DNA of 64,000 nucleotides from Anaerostipes faecalis (GCF_018982945.1 NZ_JABRXE010000005.1:62001-126000); one strand, 5' to 3'; positions 9,144 through 17,055 are shown, numbered from the stretch's first letter. Notes: a model not told the origin generated them from the sequence alone. Translations and numbers: made by a program.

Positions 9144-9695
9144 CTATCTGCTATTCTCAAGTAAATCATATAACATTGGAGGTAAAGCTGCCATTAAACG
9201 ATCTGCCATCTCTTCCGGAGGAACCTTCATCCCTGTGGTCGCCCATTCAGCAGTCATATGTACAGATCCGCGACAATACATCCTCAGCAGAAATTCTATA
9301 TCATCTGGAATATCCTTCACACCTTTCTCATGAACCATACCCCGATAAAACTGATAAAACCATTCATAATCATATTCTTTCAAACAATTTTGACTATCAC
9401 AGGTAAATGCTGCCGGAAAAAATTTTCCTTCACGTTTAATAAACTCAAATTTTTTTCTTAAACCTTCCCTCAGATTCAGACTTCCCCCCATTTCCTGAAA
9501 AGATTTCTGAACAAGTTTATCAAAATGCCAGTTTACCAAATCGTACTTATCCTTAAAATGGCGGTAAAATGTAGGGCGTGTCACTCCACACTGATCTACA
9601 ATCTGTGTTACTGTAATCTTTTCTACCGGATAATGATCTAACAACTCTTTCATTGCTTCTGCCAGTTTATATTTCATCTTCTCTGACGCATCCAT
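9144..9695 (-). CDS. TetR/AcrR family transcriptional regulator
   Basis: A 183-residue regulator. The N-terminal helix-turn-helix spans about residues 24-47 (ITVTQIVDQCGVTRPTFYRHF), and the C-terminal ligand domain resembles the TetR_C_8/DhaS-type group often found beside dihydroxyacetone or diol metabolism genes. It is encoded directly upstream of, and in the same direction as, the FucO-type dehydrogenase, so that gene is its likely target. An AAGGAAGGGCGG-type purine-rich region precedes the ATG. The effector is unknown. Confidence 0.87.
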   Translation of the reverse strand: MDASEKMKYKLAEAMKELLDHYPVEKITVTQIVDQCGVTRPTFYRHFKDKYDLVNWHFDKLVQKSFQEMGGSLNLREGLRKKFEFIKREGKFFPAAFTCDSQNCLKEYDYEWFYQFYRGMVHEKGVKDIPDDIEFLLRMYCRGSVHMTAEWATTGMKVPPEEMADRLMAALPPMLYDLLENSR

Positions 9696-9798
9696 TGAAA
9701 CCGCCCTTCCTTTCCTGTGATTCTTCTTTCAGAAAATATTATATCAGAATTTGCATTATTTGAACTATTAAATTTTCTGATGGAACCATCCTTCTTGT

Positions 9799-10971
9799 TT
9801 ATTCTAATAACTTTTTGTAACTAAAATCTATTGCAAATGCCCCTAATGGTGCTGTTAACACAATGACAAGAACAGCAACTGTTAAAACCATATCTCCACA
9901 TGAAAGTCCTATACTAAGCGGAATACCTCCGATTGCAGCTTGAACAGTTGCTTTGGGTGTATATGCCAGCATTGTAAACATTCTCTCTTTCCAATTTAGT
10001 TTTGTTCCTAACAGACACACGAATACACCTGCCATCCTAAAGACCAATGCTCCTGCAATAACAATCAATGCATTACTTCCCACATTTTTAAGATATCCTA
10101 TATTTACTGTTGCCCCAACTAAAACAAACAGAAATATCTCTGCTGCAACCCATAATTTATTGTATTTTGCGGATAATCTTTTTGCAACAGGCTCACGAAA
10201 TTTTTGTATTGCAACACCTATAAACATAATAGCTATCAACGCTGCAAATGTAATGTTTGTATTTAATGTATCTTCTGCTGTTACCAGCATAAATGAAACA
10301 GAAAGAATGAGTAATACTTTCGTTGTATCTCTTATATGCACCTTTTCAAAATATTTTGACAGGATATATCCAAGTCCCACTCCAATTAGTACTCCAAGTG
10401 TTATAGATATTGGAATATTTATGAAACTTATTACAGATATTCCTTTTCCTTGTATGATACCTATAAATGTTGTAAACAACACAATTACATATACATCATC
10501 AACAGAAGCTCCAGCTAAAATCAACTGCGGAATGCCTTTTTTTGTTCCATATTCTTCCTCTATTAATTTGACCATACGTGGAACTACTACTGCTGGAGAA
10601 ACAGCAGCCAAAACAGAACCTAAAATTGCAGACTCCAACACACTAATTCCCAATATTTTTGGTGCTAATAGAATAATTCCTAGCAACTCAAAACTTGCAG
10701 GAACAAAACACATAAGAACTGCTGGTCTCCCTATTTTTTTTAGTCCGGAAATATCAAGGTTTAATCCCGCCCTGGTCAATATAATTATCAATGCTATTTT
10801 ACGAAGTTCAGATGAGATGGAAAGTATGCTGGGATCAATCAGATTCAAAACATATGGTCCCAATATAATACCTGTAATCAGCATTCCCAACAAACTAGGT
10901 AATTTACATTTCTGGCATAACCATCCTAAAATCATGCCTAAACTTAAAATTAATGCAACACTTAATAACAT
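9799..10971 (-). CDS. Cation:proton antiporter (CPA2/KefB-like, 390 aa)
   Basis: An integral membrane protein with about 12 hydrophobic segments covering its whole length. It belongs to the Na+(K+)/H+ exchanger superfamily; the conserved pair of aspartates in GASVDDVYVIV is the DD motif of electrogenic CPA2 exchangers. There is no C-terminal TrkA-N or RCK domain, so it is a minimal transporter. AAAAGGAGA precedes the ATG at 10971. It is transcribed alone, from a promoter with an unusually structured ~115-base leader (separate entry). Which cation it moves cannot be told from sequence. Confidence 0.88.
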   Translation of the reverse strand: MLLSVALILSLGMILGWLCQKCKLPSLLGMLITGIILGPYVLNLIDPSILSISSELRKIALIIILTRAGLNLDISGLKKIGRPAVLMCFVPASFELLGIILLAPKILGISVLESAILGSVLAAVSPAVVVPRMVKLIEEEYGTKKGIPQLILAGASVDDVYVIVLFTTFIGIIQGKGISVISFINIPISITLGVLIGVGLGYILSKYFEKVHIRDTTKVLLILSVSFMLVTAEDTLNTNITFAALIAIMFIGVAIQKFREPVAKRLSAKYNKLWVAAEIFLFVLVGATVNIGYLKNVGSNALIVIAGALVFRMAGVFVCLLGTKLNWKERMFTMLAYTPKATVQAAIGGIPLSIGLSCGDMVLTVAVLVIVLTAPLGAFAIDFSYKKLLE

Positions 10972-10988
10972 AAAAAAATCTCCTTTTT

Positions 10989-11042
10989 ACGCAGAAAAAG
11001 CCGATAGCTTCTGCGTATTATAATTGCAGAAGTCATCAGCTC
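10989..11042 (-). promoter_or_regulatory. Structured leader RNA of the antiporter gene: two mutually exclusive hairpins
   Basis: On the minus strand the segment 11042-11026 can pair with 11014-10998 (17 positions, one mismatch, three GU). Part of the same 3' segment can instead pair as ACGCAGAA / TTCTGCGT (11016-11009 with 10996-10989), ending five bases before the AGGAG ribosome binding site. Two competing folds next to a ribosome binding site are a riboswitch-like layout. An alternative reading is a promoter -10 (TATAAT at 11022-11017) in the loop, making the short hairpin a 5'-end stabiliser. Confidence 0.5.
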
Positions 11043-11094
11043 TAATAAGCGGTTTAAGTATAAATACTAAGGGAGTACTTCATTCCCATGTATA

Positions 11095-11123
11095 ATCCTA
11101 ACACAATCTATACCATTTTTCAA
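11095..11123 (-). promoter_or_regulatory. Putative promoter of the antiporter gene
   Basis: Minus-strand -35 TTGAAA (11118-11123) and -10 TAGGAT (11095-11100) with a 17-base spacer. Transcription would start near 11088, giving a leader of about 115 bases before the antiporter ATG. Confidence 0.5.
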
Positions 11124-11186
11124 TAATCATCATCCCTCTGAATATTATAAGCATATCTTTCTATCATTCGATTACAAAAGCTCCAA

Positions 11187-12080
11187 TTAAATTAGACCAT
11201 TTTCTCCTAATGCTTTTTCTATAAATTTCTGATCATATTGACAATGAGATTCACCCAGTTGAATTGCAGGTTTGGTTTTTCCATGAAAGTCACTTCCACA
11301 AGTTGTCATGATTCCATACTCCTGCCCTTTTTTATAAAAATAATCCACTGTTTCCGCATCATGATAGTTACTGAATGCCTCAACTCCATCGAATTTTACA
11401 GCCTCCATCATTTCATCAAAAATTTCAAATCTTCCTTTTAAATTTTCTCCCGGATGTGCCAGTACTGCTTTCCCTCCGTTTCTGTGTATCAAATCTACTA
11501 TTTCCGCAAGAGATGGATAAATTACTTTCGTATAGCATGGTTTCCCTTGTGCATAAAAATCCCAGTAGAAATTTACATATGGATTGTCACTTCTATCTCC
11601 GCCTTTTCGATATGGTGTTAATAATGGATGTTTCTCATATTCCTCTTTTGCTAAAATTATTTCTCCAAACATCTCTCCTGTATACACCCCATTGTCAGAT
11701 AACTGATCTAATTCTTCTTTGGATACCTGAAAACCAAGCTGCTTTGTTAATTCAATTTTTTTCATGGAAAGTTCCAGCTCCTGGTTTAGAACAGATTCAC
11801 CCAAAACTGTAAATTCTGGAGCTTTATCATTAATTCCATATCCAACTACATGCAGATTAATATCCTGATATGTACAATCAATTTCAATCGCCGGAATGTA
11901 CTGAATTCCCAATTCTTTCGCTCTTTGTTTCGCTTCAGTAATTGCATCGACCTTATTATGATCAGCAATTGCCATAATCTGAATTCCCTTCTCTGCACAC
12001 ATTTCTACCAGTCTGGACGGCATATATTCTCCATCATCACTATATATACTATGCATATGCAAATCAATGTAATTTTTCAT
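11187..12080 (-). CDS. PHP-domain metal-dependent phosphoesterase
   Basis: A 297-residue single-domain protein of the polymerase-and-histidinol-phosphatase family. The metal-site motifs are complete and in order: DLHMHSIYSDDG (residues 6-17), IADHNKVDA, AIEIDC, VLAHPGEN and CGSDFHGK. Stand-alone members of this size include the 3',5'-nucleotide/oligonucleotide phosphatases (YciV/RNase AM-like), which is the closest plausible role. A purine-rich AGGTGTG site precedes the ATG. It lies 45 bases downstream of the DUF2148 gene and is probably co-transcribed with it. Confidence 0.87.
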   Translation of the reverse strand: MKNYIDLHMHSIYSDDGEYMPSRLVEMCAEKGIQIMAIADHNKVDAITEAKQRAKELGIQYIPAIEIDCTYQDINLHVVGYGINDKAPEFTVLGESVLNQELELSMKKIELTKQLGFQVSKEELDQLSDNGVYTGEMFGEIILAKEEYEKHPLLTPYRKGGDRSDNPYVNFYWDFYAQGKPCYTKVIYPSLAEIVDLIHRNGGKAVLAHPGENLKGRFEIFDEMMEAVKFDGVEAFSNYHDAETVDYFYKKGQEYGIMTTCGSDFHGKTKPAIQLGESHCQYDQKFIEKALGENGLI

Positions 12081-12124
12081 TTTTCACACCTTTCCTCTTT
12101 GTTTATGTAATTTGCTCCAGTTTT

Positions 12125-12670
12125 TTATTTTTTCTTCCGGTCAAAGAAAACATTTTTTCCAGACACACTGATCGGGATTCCCTGCCATATTACATCATCT
12201 GATGTGTCAAACATTTCCATTGCTGCCTTTCCTGCTGAAAACATAATTCGATTGTCTACTCTTGCATCCGCCGCCACTGCCACCGCAGACGAAAGTGCAA
12301 TTCCCAGATCTACAAACTGGAATGCACATCTTCCATTTTTAGCTCTACACTCACCGCAATCTTTAAATCCACAGAATCCGCATTTCTGTACTCCTCGATA
12401 TGTACGTTTTGCTCCGATTAATATAATGGCATCTGCTGCTTTTACATTGCGTGCATCTCTTATATACCAGTCCTCTGCCTTTTCTCCAAAATCCCGTTGC
12501 CCGATTTTTTCCATTTCGTCCGCTAACCGGTCTTTATCTTCTCCAGTAAGAACCATCGTCTGAATATCATCAATTCCTTTGGTTTTTGGAGCTGTTCTCG
12601 CCGCTGCACACATTCTGGCTGCTGTTTGCAAAACCGCCTGTTCTTCCATTTGTTTTTCTTTATAAATCAT
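12125..12670 (-). CDS. DUF2148 family ferredoxin-domain protein
   Basis: A 181-residue protein whose central CGFCGFKDCGEC motif (near residue 98) fits a four-cysteine Fe-S site, with another Cys pair in the N-terminal MCAAAR region and in GRCAF. This matches the DUF2148 family found in anaerobes, often near Fe-S or hydrogenase genes, with no established biochemical role. AGGAGG lies nine bases upstream of the ATG. It directly follows the remnant HAD gene (stop of the remnant to this ribosome binding site is about 3 bases), so it has inherited that operon position and its promoter. Confidence 0.82.
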   Translation of the reverse strand: MIYKEKQMEEQAVLQTAARMCAAARTAPKTKGIDDIQTMVLTGEDKDRLADEMEKIGQRDFGEKAEDWYIRDARNVKAADAIILIGAKRTYRGVQKCGFCGFKDCGECRAKNGRCAFQFVDLGIALSSAVAVAADARVDNRIMFSAGKAAMEMFDTSDDVIWQGIPISVSGKNVFFDRKKK

Positions 12671-12686
12671 AACACTTTTCCTCCTT

Positions 12687-13051
12687 TTAATCTTCCATTA
12701 ATTGCTCTATTGTCAATGTATCAAAATCCGATACAACAAGATCTGCCAGAGTTAAATCCTGTTTTAAAGCTTCTGGCTTTTCCTTAAGCATTGATGCTGC
12801 CTTTAAAAAAATTTCTGAATCTGGCTTTTCTTTTCTGCTGTCTCAACATAATAGGAGACAGCTTCTGGTAAATGAAATTCTTCTTTCATCTTTTCCCACA
12901 TAAATTCATAAGTCGTTCCAAGAAATTGATCATGATAATGCCAATCAACTTCGATTCCCAAGCTCTGCAATAATTTATGCTTTGCCAAAATATTTATATA
13001 TTCAGAATCAGAGATTACTCCATCCATGTCAAAAATAACTGCTTTTTTCAT
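12687..13051 (-). pseudogene. HAD-family phosphatase (beta-phosphoglucomutase-like), internally deleted
   Basis: The intact N-terminus MKKAVIFDMDGVISDSEY carries the nucleophile Asp motif of HAD phosphatases, preceded by AAGGAGC. After residue ~72 (YYVETAEK) the frame closes at 12803, but a different frame continues with KPDSEIFLKAASML and DLTLADLVVSDFDTLTIEQL, recognisable C-terminal HAD segments that end at 12687. About 120 codons are left where the family has about 215. The core with the conserved Thr/Ser and Lys motifs is missing, so there is an internal deletion plus frame change. The product is very probably non-functional. Confidence 0.8.
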
Positions 13052-13068
13052 CTCTTGCTCCTTTTTTC

Positions 13069-13080
13069 GTGTATATACAC
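13069..13080. promoter_or_regulatory. Palindrome GTGTATATACAC upstream of the HAD remnant (MarR operator candidate)
   Basis: Perfect 12-bp palindrome 18 bases upstream of the HAD remnant's start. The same 12-mer, with the five bases TTTTC before it, recurs in front of the marR-type gene at 13588-13599. Two identical copies at two promoters beside one regulator suggest the regulator's binding site. Confidence 0.65.
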
Positions 13081-13096
13081 ATATTTCTTTAAGAAA

Positions 13097-13119
13097 AAAA
13101 TCCCGCTTTGCGGGATTTT
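13097..13119 (-). terminator. Terminator of the MarR-family gene
   Basis: Stem AAAATCCCGC / GCGGGATTTT with a 3-base loop and a TTTTTTT tract on the minus strand, 22 bases after the MarR stop codon. Confidence 0.85.
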
Positions 13120-13140
13120 CCACTGATAGATTAGATATAA

Positions 13141-13566
13141 TTATTGCTCCAAAAGTCGAAGTAATATTTCTTCTAATTTCGCTGCATCCTCTTTCCCTAT
13201 ACGACGTTCTATTTCCCTTTGTGATTCACTCCACAACTCTTTTGCTTTCCGAATAACAGTTTTTCCCTGATTGGTAAGACGCAATCTTCGATCCCGCTCT
13301 CCCGGTTCTGATACGTCCACCACCAAGCCTTTTGCTGTCAAAGGTTTTAATGTACGCACTAAAGTTGTCCTTTCCAGTCCTACATATTTCGCTAAATCAC
13401 TAACATTACAGTTTTCCATATGCCCAAGACTGCTCAATAATGAATACTGGGTCACAGAAATCCCAACCGATTTTAGTGCATCATCATATAAGTTTGAGAT
13501 GACCTTTGCTGCCTGTCTTAAATTAATACAATAACAACTGCTTTTTTTTCTTTTAACTTGTGTCAT
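13141..13566 (-). CDS. MarR family transcriptional regulator
   Basis: A 141-residue winged-helix regulator. The helix-turn-helix spans about residues 55-77 (CNVSDLAKYVGLERTTLVRTL) and the wing carries DVSEPGERDRRLRLT, the classic MarR wing with its DxRxxR pattern. Cysteines at residues 11 and 13 near the N-terminus might sense redox state, though this is not shown. The perfect palindrome GTGTATATACAC lies 21 bases upstream of its start and again upstream of the HAD/DUF2148/PHP unit, so it probably represses itself and those genes. Confidence 0.88.
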   Translation of the reverse strand: MTQVKRKKSSCYCINLRQAAKVISNLYDDALKSVGISVTQYSLLSSLGHMENCNVSDLAKYVGLERTTLVRTLKPLTAKGLVVDVSEPGERDRRLRLTNQGKTVIRKAKELWSESQREIERRIGKEDAAKLEEILLRLLEQ

Positions 13567-13587
13567 ATATACCTCTTATCACTTTTC

Positions 13588-13599
13588 GTGTATATACAC
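13588..13599. promoter_or_regulatory. Palindrome GTGTATATACAC upstream of the MarR gene
   Basis: Second exact copy of the 12-bp palindrome at 13069-13080, located in the promoter region of the marR-type gene. Likely autoregulatory operator; binding is inferred. Confidence 0.65.
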
Positions 13600-13660
13600 T
13601 ATAAATGTTTTTCTTTATTTTGTCAATAATTGTTTTCTTTTGCACATCCGCGCGGAACAT

Positions 13661-13706
13661 TTTTTATTACATAGGAAATTCAAAGGAATTTCCTATGTAA
13701 TAAAAA
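13661..13706. repeat. Perfect 21-bp inverted repeat of unexplained role
   Basis: Arms 13661-13681 and 13686-13706 are perfectly complementary around a 4-base loop. The T-tract is on the 5' side and the A-tract on the 3' side on both strands, so it does not have the polarity of an intrinsic terminator. It sits between the hydrogenase terminator and the MarR promoter. Confidence 0.7.
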
Positions 13707-13735
13707 TATCCTGCAGAAATTTATCTGCAGGATAT
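13706..13735 (-). terminator. Terminator of the [FeFe] hydrogenase gene
   Basis: Perfect 12-bp stem ATATCCTGCAGA / TCTGCAGGATAT with a 7-base loop. On the minus strand it is followed by TTTTTATT, which is borrowed from the adjacent 21-bp inverted repeat. Confidence 0.85.
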
Positions 13736-13749
13736 TCGTCTATAAAATT

Positions 13750-15198
13750 TTATTCACGATGCATAGAGAATGAATCCATATCATAATTCTTCAGATTTTC
13801 ATGAATTTCTCTTTTATCTGCCTGACTCAATAATGCATTTCTGCTCTTTTTGCTGACATTTGGCTTGTTAAATGAACTTGGTCCATTGACACATCCACCT
13901 TCGCATACCATACCTTCAATAAAGTCTTCCGGTAATCTTCCAGCTTTCAGGAACAACAATGCCTTCTTACATTCTGCTGCTCCGTTTGCCTTACAAACCT
14001 TTGCATCAATCTCCTCTTCAGATTCTTTCAGACTCTGAATTACAGCTTCTGTAACTCCTCCAGAAGTCGCAAACTTTTTACCATAAACAGAAGATTCCTG
14101 ATAATCATTTTCTGCCGGTTTTAAAACAACTTCTTTTGCCTTCATAATGGCACGAATTTCACTGTAGGTTAATACATAATCCGCATTTCCTTCAATCTTC
14201 TGATCTACAACTTCAGATTTCTTTCCAAGACATGGCCCAATAAATACAGTTACTGCATCAGGATCCTTTGCTTTGATCAGTCTTGATACTGCACACATCG
14301 GAGAAACTGTTGTGGAAATCTGATCTTTTAATTCTGGAAAATGCTTATGAATCATATTAACAAAAGCAGGACAGCAGGAGGTTGTCATCTTCTTACCTTC
14401 TTTATATGCTTCCGCCCATTCTTCAGATTCATAGGCTGCTGTCATATCACCGCCAAGCCCTACTTCGAAGAATCCATCAAATCCTACTTCTTTCATTGCA
14501 TTCTTCCAGCTGCTCATTGTAATTTTTTCGCCAAACTGTCCTTCTGTAGCAGGTGCAACCATTGCATAAACCTTTTTGTCTGACTTCAGTGCTTCAACTA
14601 CATCTACAATGAATGTTTTAGAACCAATAGCACCAAACGGACAGCTATGAATACATTGTCCGCAACGGATACATTTCTCTTCATTAATTATGGAAATACC
14701 ATGTTCATCATATGTAATGGCATCTACCGGACAGCTGAATTTACAAGGTCTTTGCAGATATGCAATAGCATTATACGGACATGCTTTAGCGCACTGTCCA
14801 CATTCTTTACATTTTGATGGATCAATATGTGAACGTTTTCTTCCGCTCTCAATAGCACTAAACTTACATGCGTTGATACATGCTTTTCCGATACAATTCT
14901 GACAGTTTTCCGTAACAACATAACTGGAAATCGGACAGTCTGCACATGCAGATGAAATAACCTGAATGACATTTCCATCATCTTTCACTCCTGGAGCTTT
15001 TCCTTCTGCTAAACGAACTCTCTGACGAATAATCTCTCGTTCTTTGTAAATACAACACCTAAATTGTGGTGTTGGACCAGGAATTAATTCCATGGCAATA
15101 TTATCTCTGTTCTCTTCCAGTGTACCTTCAAAAGCAAGTTTGGCAACTTCATAAAGTACAGCATGTTTAATTTTTAACAAATTTGCGTCTGCGAGCAT
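13750..15198 (-). CDS. Monomeric [FeFe] hydrogenase with ferredoxin-type clusters
   Basis: A 482-residue iron hydrogenase. The N-terminal third has CADCP and CQNCIGKACINAC segments, then two classic 4Fe-4S motifs (CKECGQCAKACP and CIRCGQCIHSCP). The H-cluster domain has TSCCPAF (P1), IGPCLGKKSE (P2) and EGMVCEGGCVNGP (P3), so the four H-cluster cysteines are present, with Phe and GP variants at usually Trp and GG positions. These variants point to the smaller group B-type enzymes, which evolve H2 from ferredoxin or act as sensors. The start at 15198 has GAGGG upstream; an in-frame ATG at 15213 is the alternative. Maturases are not in the window. Confidence 0.9.
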   Translation of the reverse strand: MLADANLLKIKHAVLYEVAKLAFEGTLEENRDNIAMELIPGPTPQFRCCIYKEREIIRQRVRLAEGKAPGVKDDGNVIQVISSACADCPISSYVVTENCQNCIGKACINACKFSAIESGRKRSHIDPSKCKECGQCAKACPYNAIAYLQRPCKFSCPVDAITYDEHGISIINEEKCIRCGQCIHSCPFGAIGSKTFIVDVVEALKSDKKVYAMVAPATEGQFGEKITMSSWKNAMKEVGFDGFFEVGLGGDMTAAYESEEWAEAYKEGKKMTTSCCPAFVNMIHKHFPELKDQISTTVSPMCAVSRLIKAKDPDAVTVFIGPCLGKKSEVVDQKIEGNADYVLTYSEIRAIMKAKEVVLKPAENDYQESSVYGKKFATSGGVTEAVIQSLKESEEEIDAKVCKANGAAECKKALLFLKAGRLPEDFIEGMVCEGGCVNGPSSFNKPNVSKKSRNALLSQADKREIHENLKNYDMDSFSMHRE

Positions 15199-15324
15199 TA
15201 TCTTTTCCCTCATTTCCTTATTTTTTCTACCAGTCCGCCATTGTTTGTCATTTTTTTAACATATTTATTATAACACAAATTTGCTTATTTTCGTAGTATT
15301 TATCCTTAGATTTTTTAACTCTTT

Positions 15325-16293
15325 TTATACTGCATGCTTTCTGTTTTTTCGTTTTACAATATGGTCATATTCTATAAGTTTCTGTTTCTCTTCCGGGCTT
15401 AAATTTGTAGGAACCTGAATCTGTACTGTTACATACTGATCCCCGCGAACAGAGGAATTCTTCATAGATACAATACCTTTTCCACGAAGTCTGATTTTCG
15501 TTCCAGACTGGGTTCCTTCCCTGATTTTACAAACAACATTTCCATAGAGTGTTTCTACCACAGCCTCTCCTCCAAATACTGCTGTGGTGAAAGGAATGCT
15601 GACTGTTGTATATACATCCATTCCCTTTCTCTCATATCCTGGTTTGGTTCCCACGGTTACTTTCAGCAACAGATCCCCAGGCTCGCCACCGCCAAGGCCC
15701 GAATTGCCTTTTCCACGAAGCCGGATACTCTTTCCTGTATCTATACCAGCTGGAATCCGAACCTGAAGAGACTGAACACCTCCATTAGAAGACTGGAGAT
15801 GTATGGTCTTTGTACAACCTGAAACCGCTTCATCAAAGCTGATGGATATTTCTGCTTCTGCATCAGAGCCTTTTTGCTGAAAATGTTGTCCGCCAAACCC
15901 ATCATGAAATCCGTATCCTCTATATCCTTGTGAAGCTTTTTTCTTATTCCCGAACATTCCTCCAAAAATATCCCCGAAAATATCATCCATGTCTCCACTT
16001 TCAAAATGATATTCTCTATAATTTCCCTGATTTCCATTAAAAGGATTCTCTCCTTCGCCTGTTCCATCAAAAGCTGCATATCCATACTGATCGTATAACT
16101 TTTTCTTCTTCGGATCACTTAAAACCTCATAAGCTTCTGTTACTTCCTTAAACTTCTGTTCTGCCTGAGAATTGCCGGGATTCATATCCGGATGGTACTT
16201 TTTCGCAAGTTTTCGATAAGCCCTTTTGATCTGTGCATCATCCGCATTTTTACTGATTCCCAGAATATCATAACAATCTCTCTTTGCTGCCAA
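15325..16293 (-). CDS. DnaJ/CbpA-type J-domain co-chaperone, no zinc finger
   Basis: A 322-residue co-chaperone of DnaK. The N-terminal J domain carries KKYHPDMNPG (HPD motif) at about residues 31-40. A Gly/Phe-rich linker (FGDIFGGMFGNKK, GYRGYGFHDGFGGQHF) follows, then two DnaJ C-terminal domains with RIPAGIDTGKSIRLRGKG and a matching second repeat. The four CxxCxGxG zinc motifs of classic DnaJ are absent, so this is the CbpA-like class. The start is probably TTG at 16293, because AGGGGGTGG lies five bases upstream of it; a GTG at 16302 falls inside that site. It lies downstream of hsp20. Confidence 0.87.
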   Translation of the reverse strand: MAAKRDCYDILGISKNADDAQIKRAYRKLAKKYHPDMNPGNSQAEQKFKEVTEAYEVLSDPKKKKLYDQYGYAAFDGTGEGENPFNGNQGNYREYHFESGDMDDIFGDIFGGMFGNKKKASQGYRGYGFHDGFGGQHFQQKGSDAEAEISISFDEAVSGCTKTIHLQSSNGGVQSLQVRIPAGIDTGKSIRLRGKGNSGLGGGEPGDLLLKVTVGTKPGYERKGMDVYTTVSIPFTTAVFGGEAVVETLYGNVVCKIREGTQSGTKIRLRGKGIVSMKNSSVRGDQYVTVQIQVPTNLSPEEKQKLIEYDHIVKRKNRKHAV

Positions 16294-16351
16294 TGTTACC
16301 ACCCCCTATATACCTTGACAGTTTGGTTTCCTGTAATAAAAGATAAAAGTA

Positions 16352-16373
16352 TCCCCGGGAATCATCCCGGGGA
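16352..16373 (-). terminator. Terminator downstream of hsp20
   Basis: Perfect 9-bp GC-rich stem TCCCCGGGA / TCCCGGGGA with a 4-base loop, 21 bases after the hsp20 stop. The T-tract on the minus strand is weak (ACTTTTATC), so partial read-through into the dnaJ-like gene is possible. Confidence 0.65.
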
Positions 16374-16394
16374 AATACCATTTTTAATTTGTTA

Positions 16395-16835
16395 TTATCC
16401 TTCAATAGTTACATATCGTTTTTCTTCCGCCTTCTTTGTTTCTTCTTTCTTTGGAATATCCAGCATCAGAATACCATTTTCAAATTTGGCATGAATATCA
16501 TTTTCCGTAACTTCTTCACCTACATAAAAGCTTCTGCTCATATTACCACTGTAACGTTCACGTCTGATATATTTGCCGTCTTTGTCTTTCTCATCATTGT
16601 TTACATTTTTTGCTGCATAAATTGTCAGATATCCATCTTTCAATTCTGCTTTTACTTCATCTTTTTTGAATCCTGGCAGATCAATAGATACTTCATAACC
16701 ATGGTCTTTTTCTTTAACATCTGTTTTCATAACAGCTGCAGTCTTTTTACCATAAAGTTTCTCGTCAAAATCAGGAAATGAAAAATCCATCCAGTCATTA
16801 AATAAGTTTCCTCCAAAAATACTAGGCATCATCAT
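16395..16835 (-). CDS. Hsp20/alpha-crystallin family small heat-shock protein
   Basis: A 146-residue small heat-shock chaperone that holds unfolded proteins for refolding. The alpha-crystallin domain spans about residues 35-135, with VSIDLPGFKKDEVKAEL, the RRERYSGNMSRSFYVGEEV segment and a C-terminal IPKKEE tail containing an I-x-K variant of the IXI motif. AAGGAGAG precedes the ATG at 16835. A strong promoter with an overlapping CIRCE operator lies about 120 bases upstream, placing it in the HrcA heat-shock regulon. Confidence 0.92.
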   Translation of the reverse strand: MMMPSIFGGNLFNDWMDFSFPDFDEKLYGKKTAAVMKTDVKEKDHGYEVSIDLPGFKKDEVKAELKDGYLTIYAAKNVNNDEKDKDGKYIRRERYSGNMSRSFYVGEEVTENDIHAKFENGILMLDIPKKEETKKAEEKRYVTIEG

Positions 16836-16954
16836 AAGTCATCTCTCCTTTTTCTAACAATCTATGTTTAACACTATGAGTTTGTTCTCATGTGCCTGGT
16901 TTCCTGAACTATGAATTCGGTTCCTTTTATTACCTCTTCCTTTGTTCTATATGT

Positions 16955-16997
16955 AATATAACACCTATTGTTAGCACTGTCAATATGTGAGTGCTAA
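16955..16997 (-). promoter_or_regulatory. hsp20 promoter with CIRCE (HrcA) operator
   Basis: Minus-strand -35 TTGACA (16978-16983) and -10 TATATT (16955-16960), spacer 17. The CIRCE inverted repeat TTAGCACTG-N9-GAGTGCTAA (16971-16979 and 16989-16997) covers the -35; it differs from the TTAGCACTC-N9-GAGTGCTAA consensus at one base. CIRCE is the known HrcA operator. Confidence 0.9.
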
Positions 16998-17055
16998 TTT
17001 TTTTGAAAAATTTTTTAACCTACGCCGTACATTTGAAATATCTCAAAGCGTTGAT

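Noticed and set aside
9953-11023. Long plus-strand open frame (356 codons) opposite the antiporter gene
   Set aside because: It is antisense to a clear membrane transporter, has no ribosome binding site and no family signature; it reflects codon bias of the real gene.
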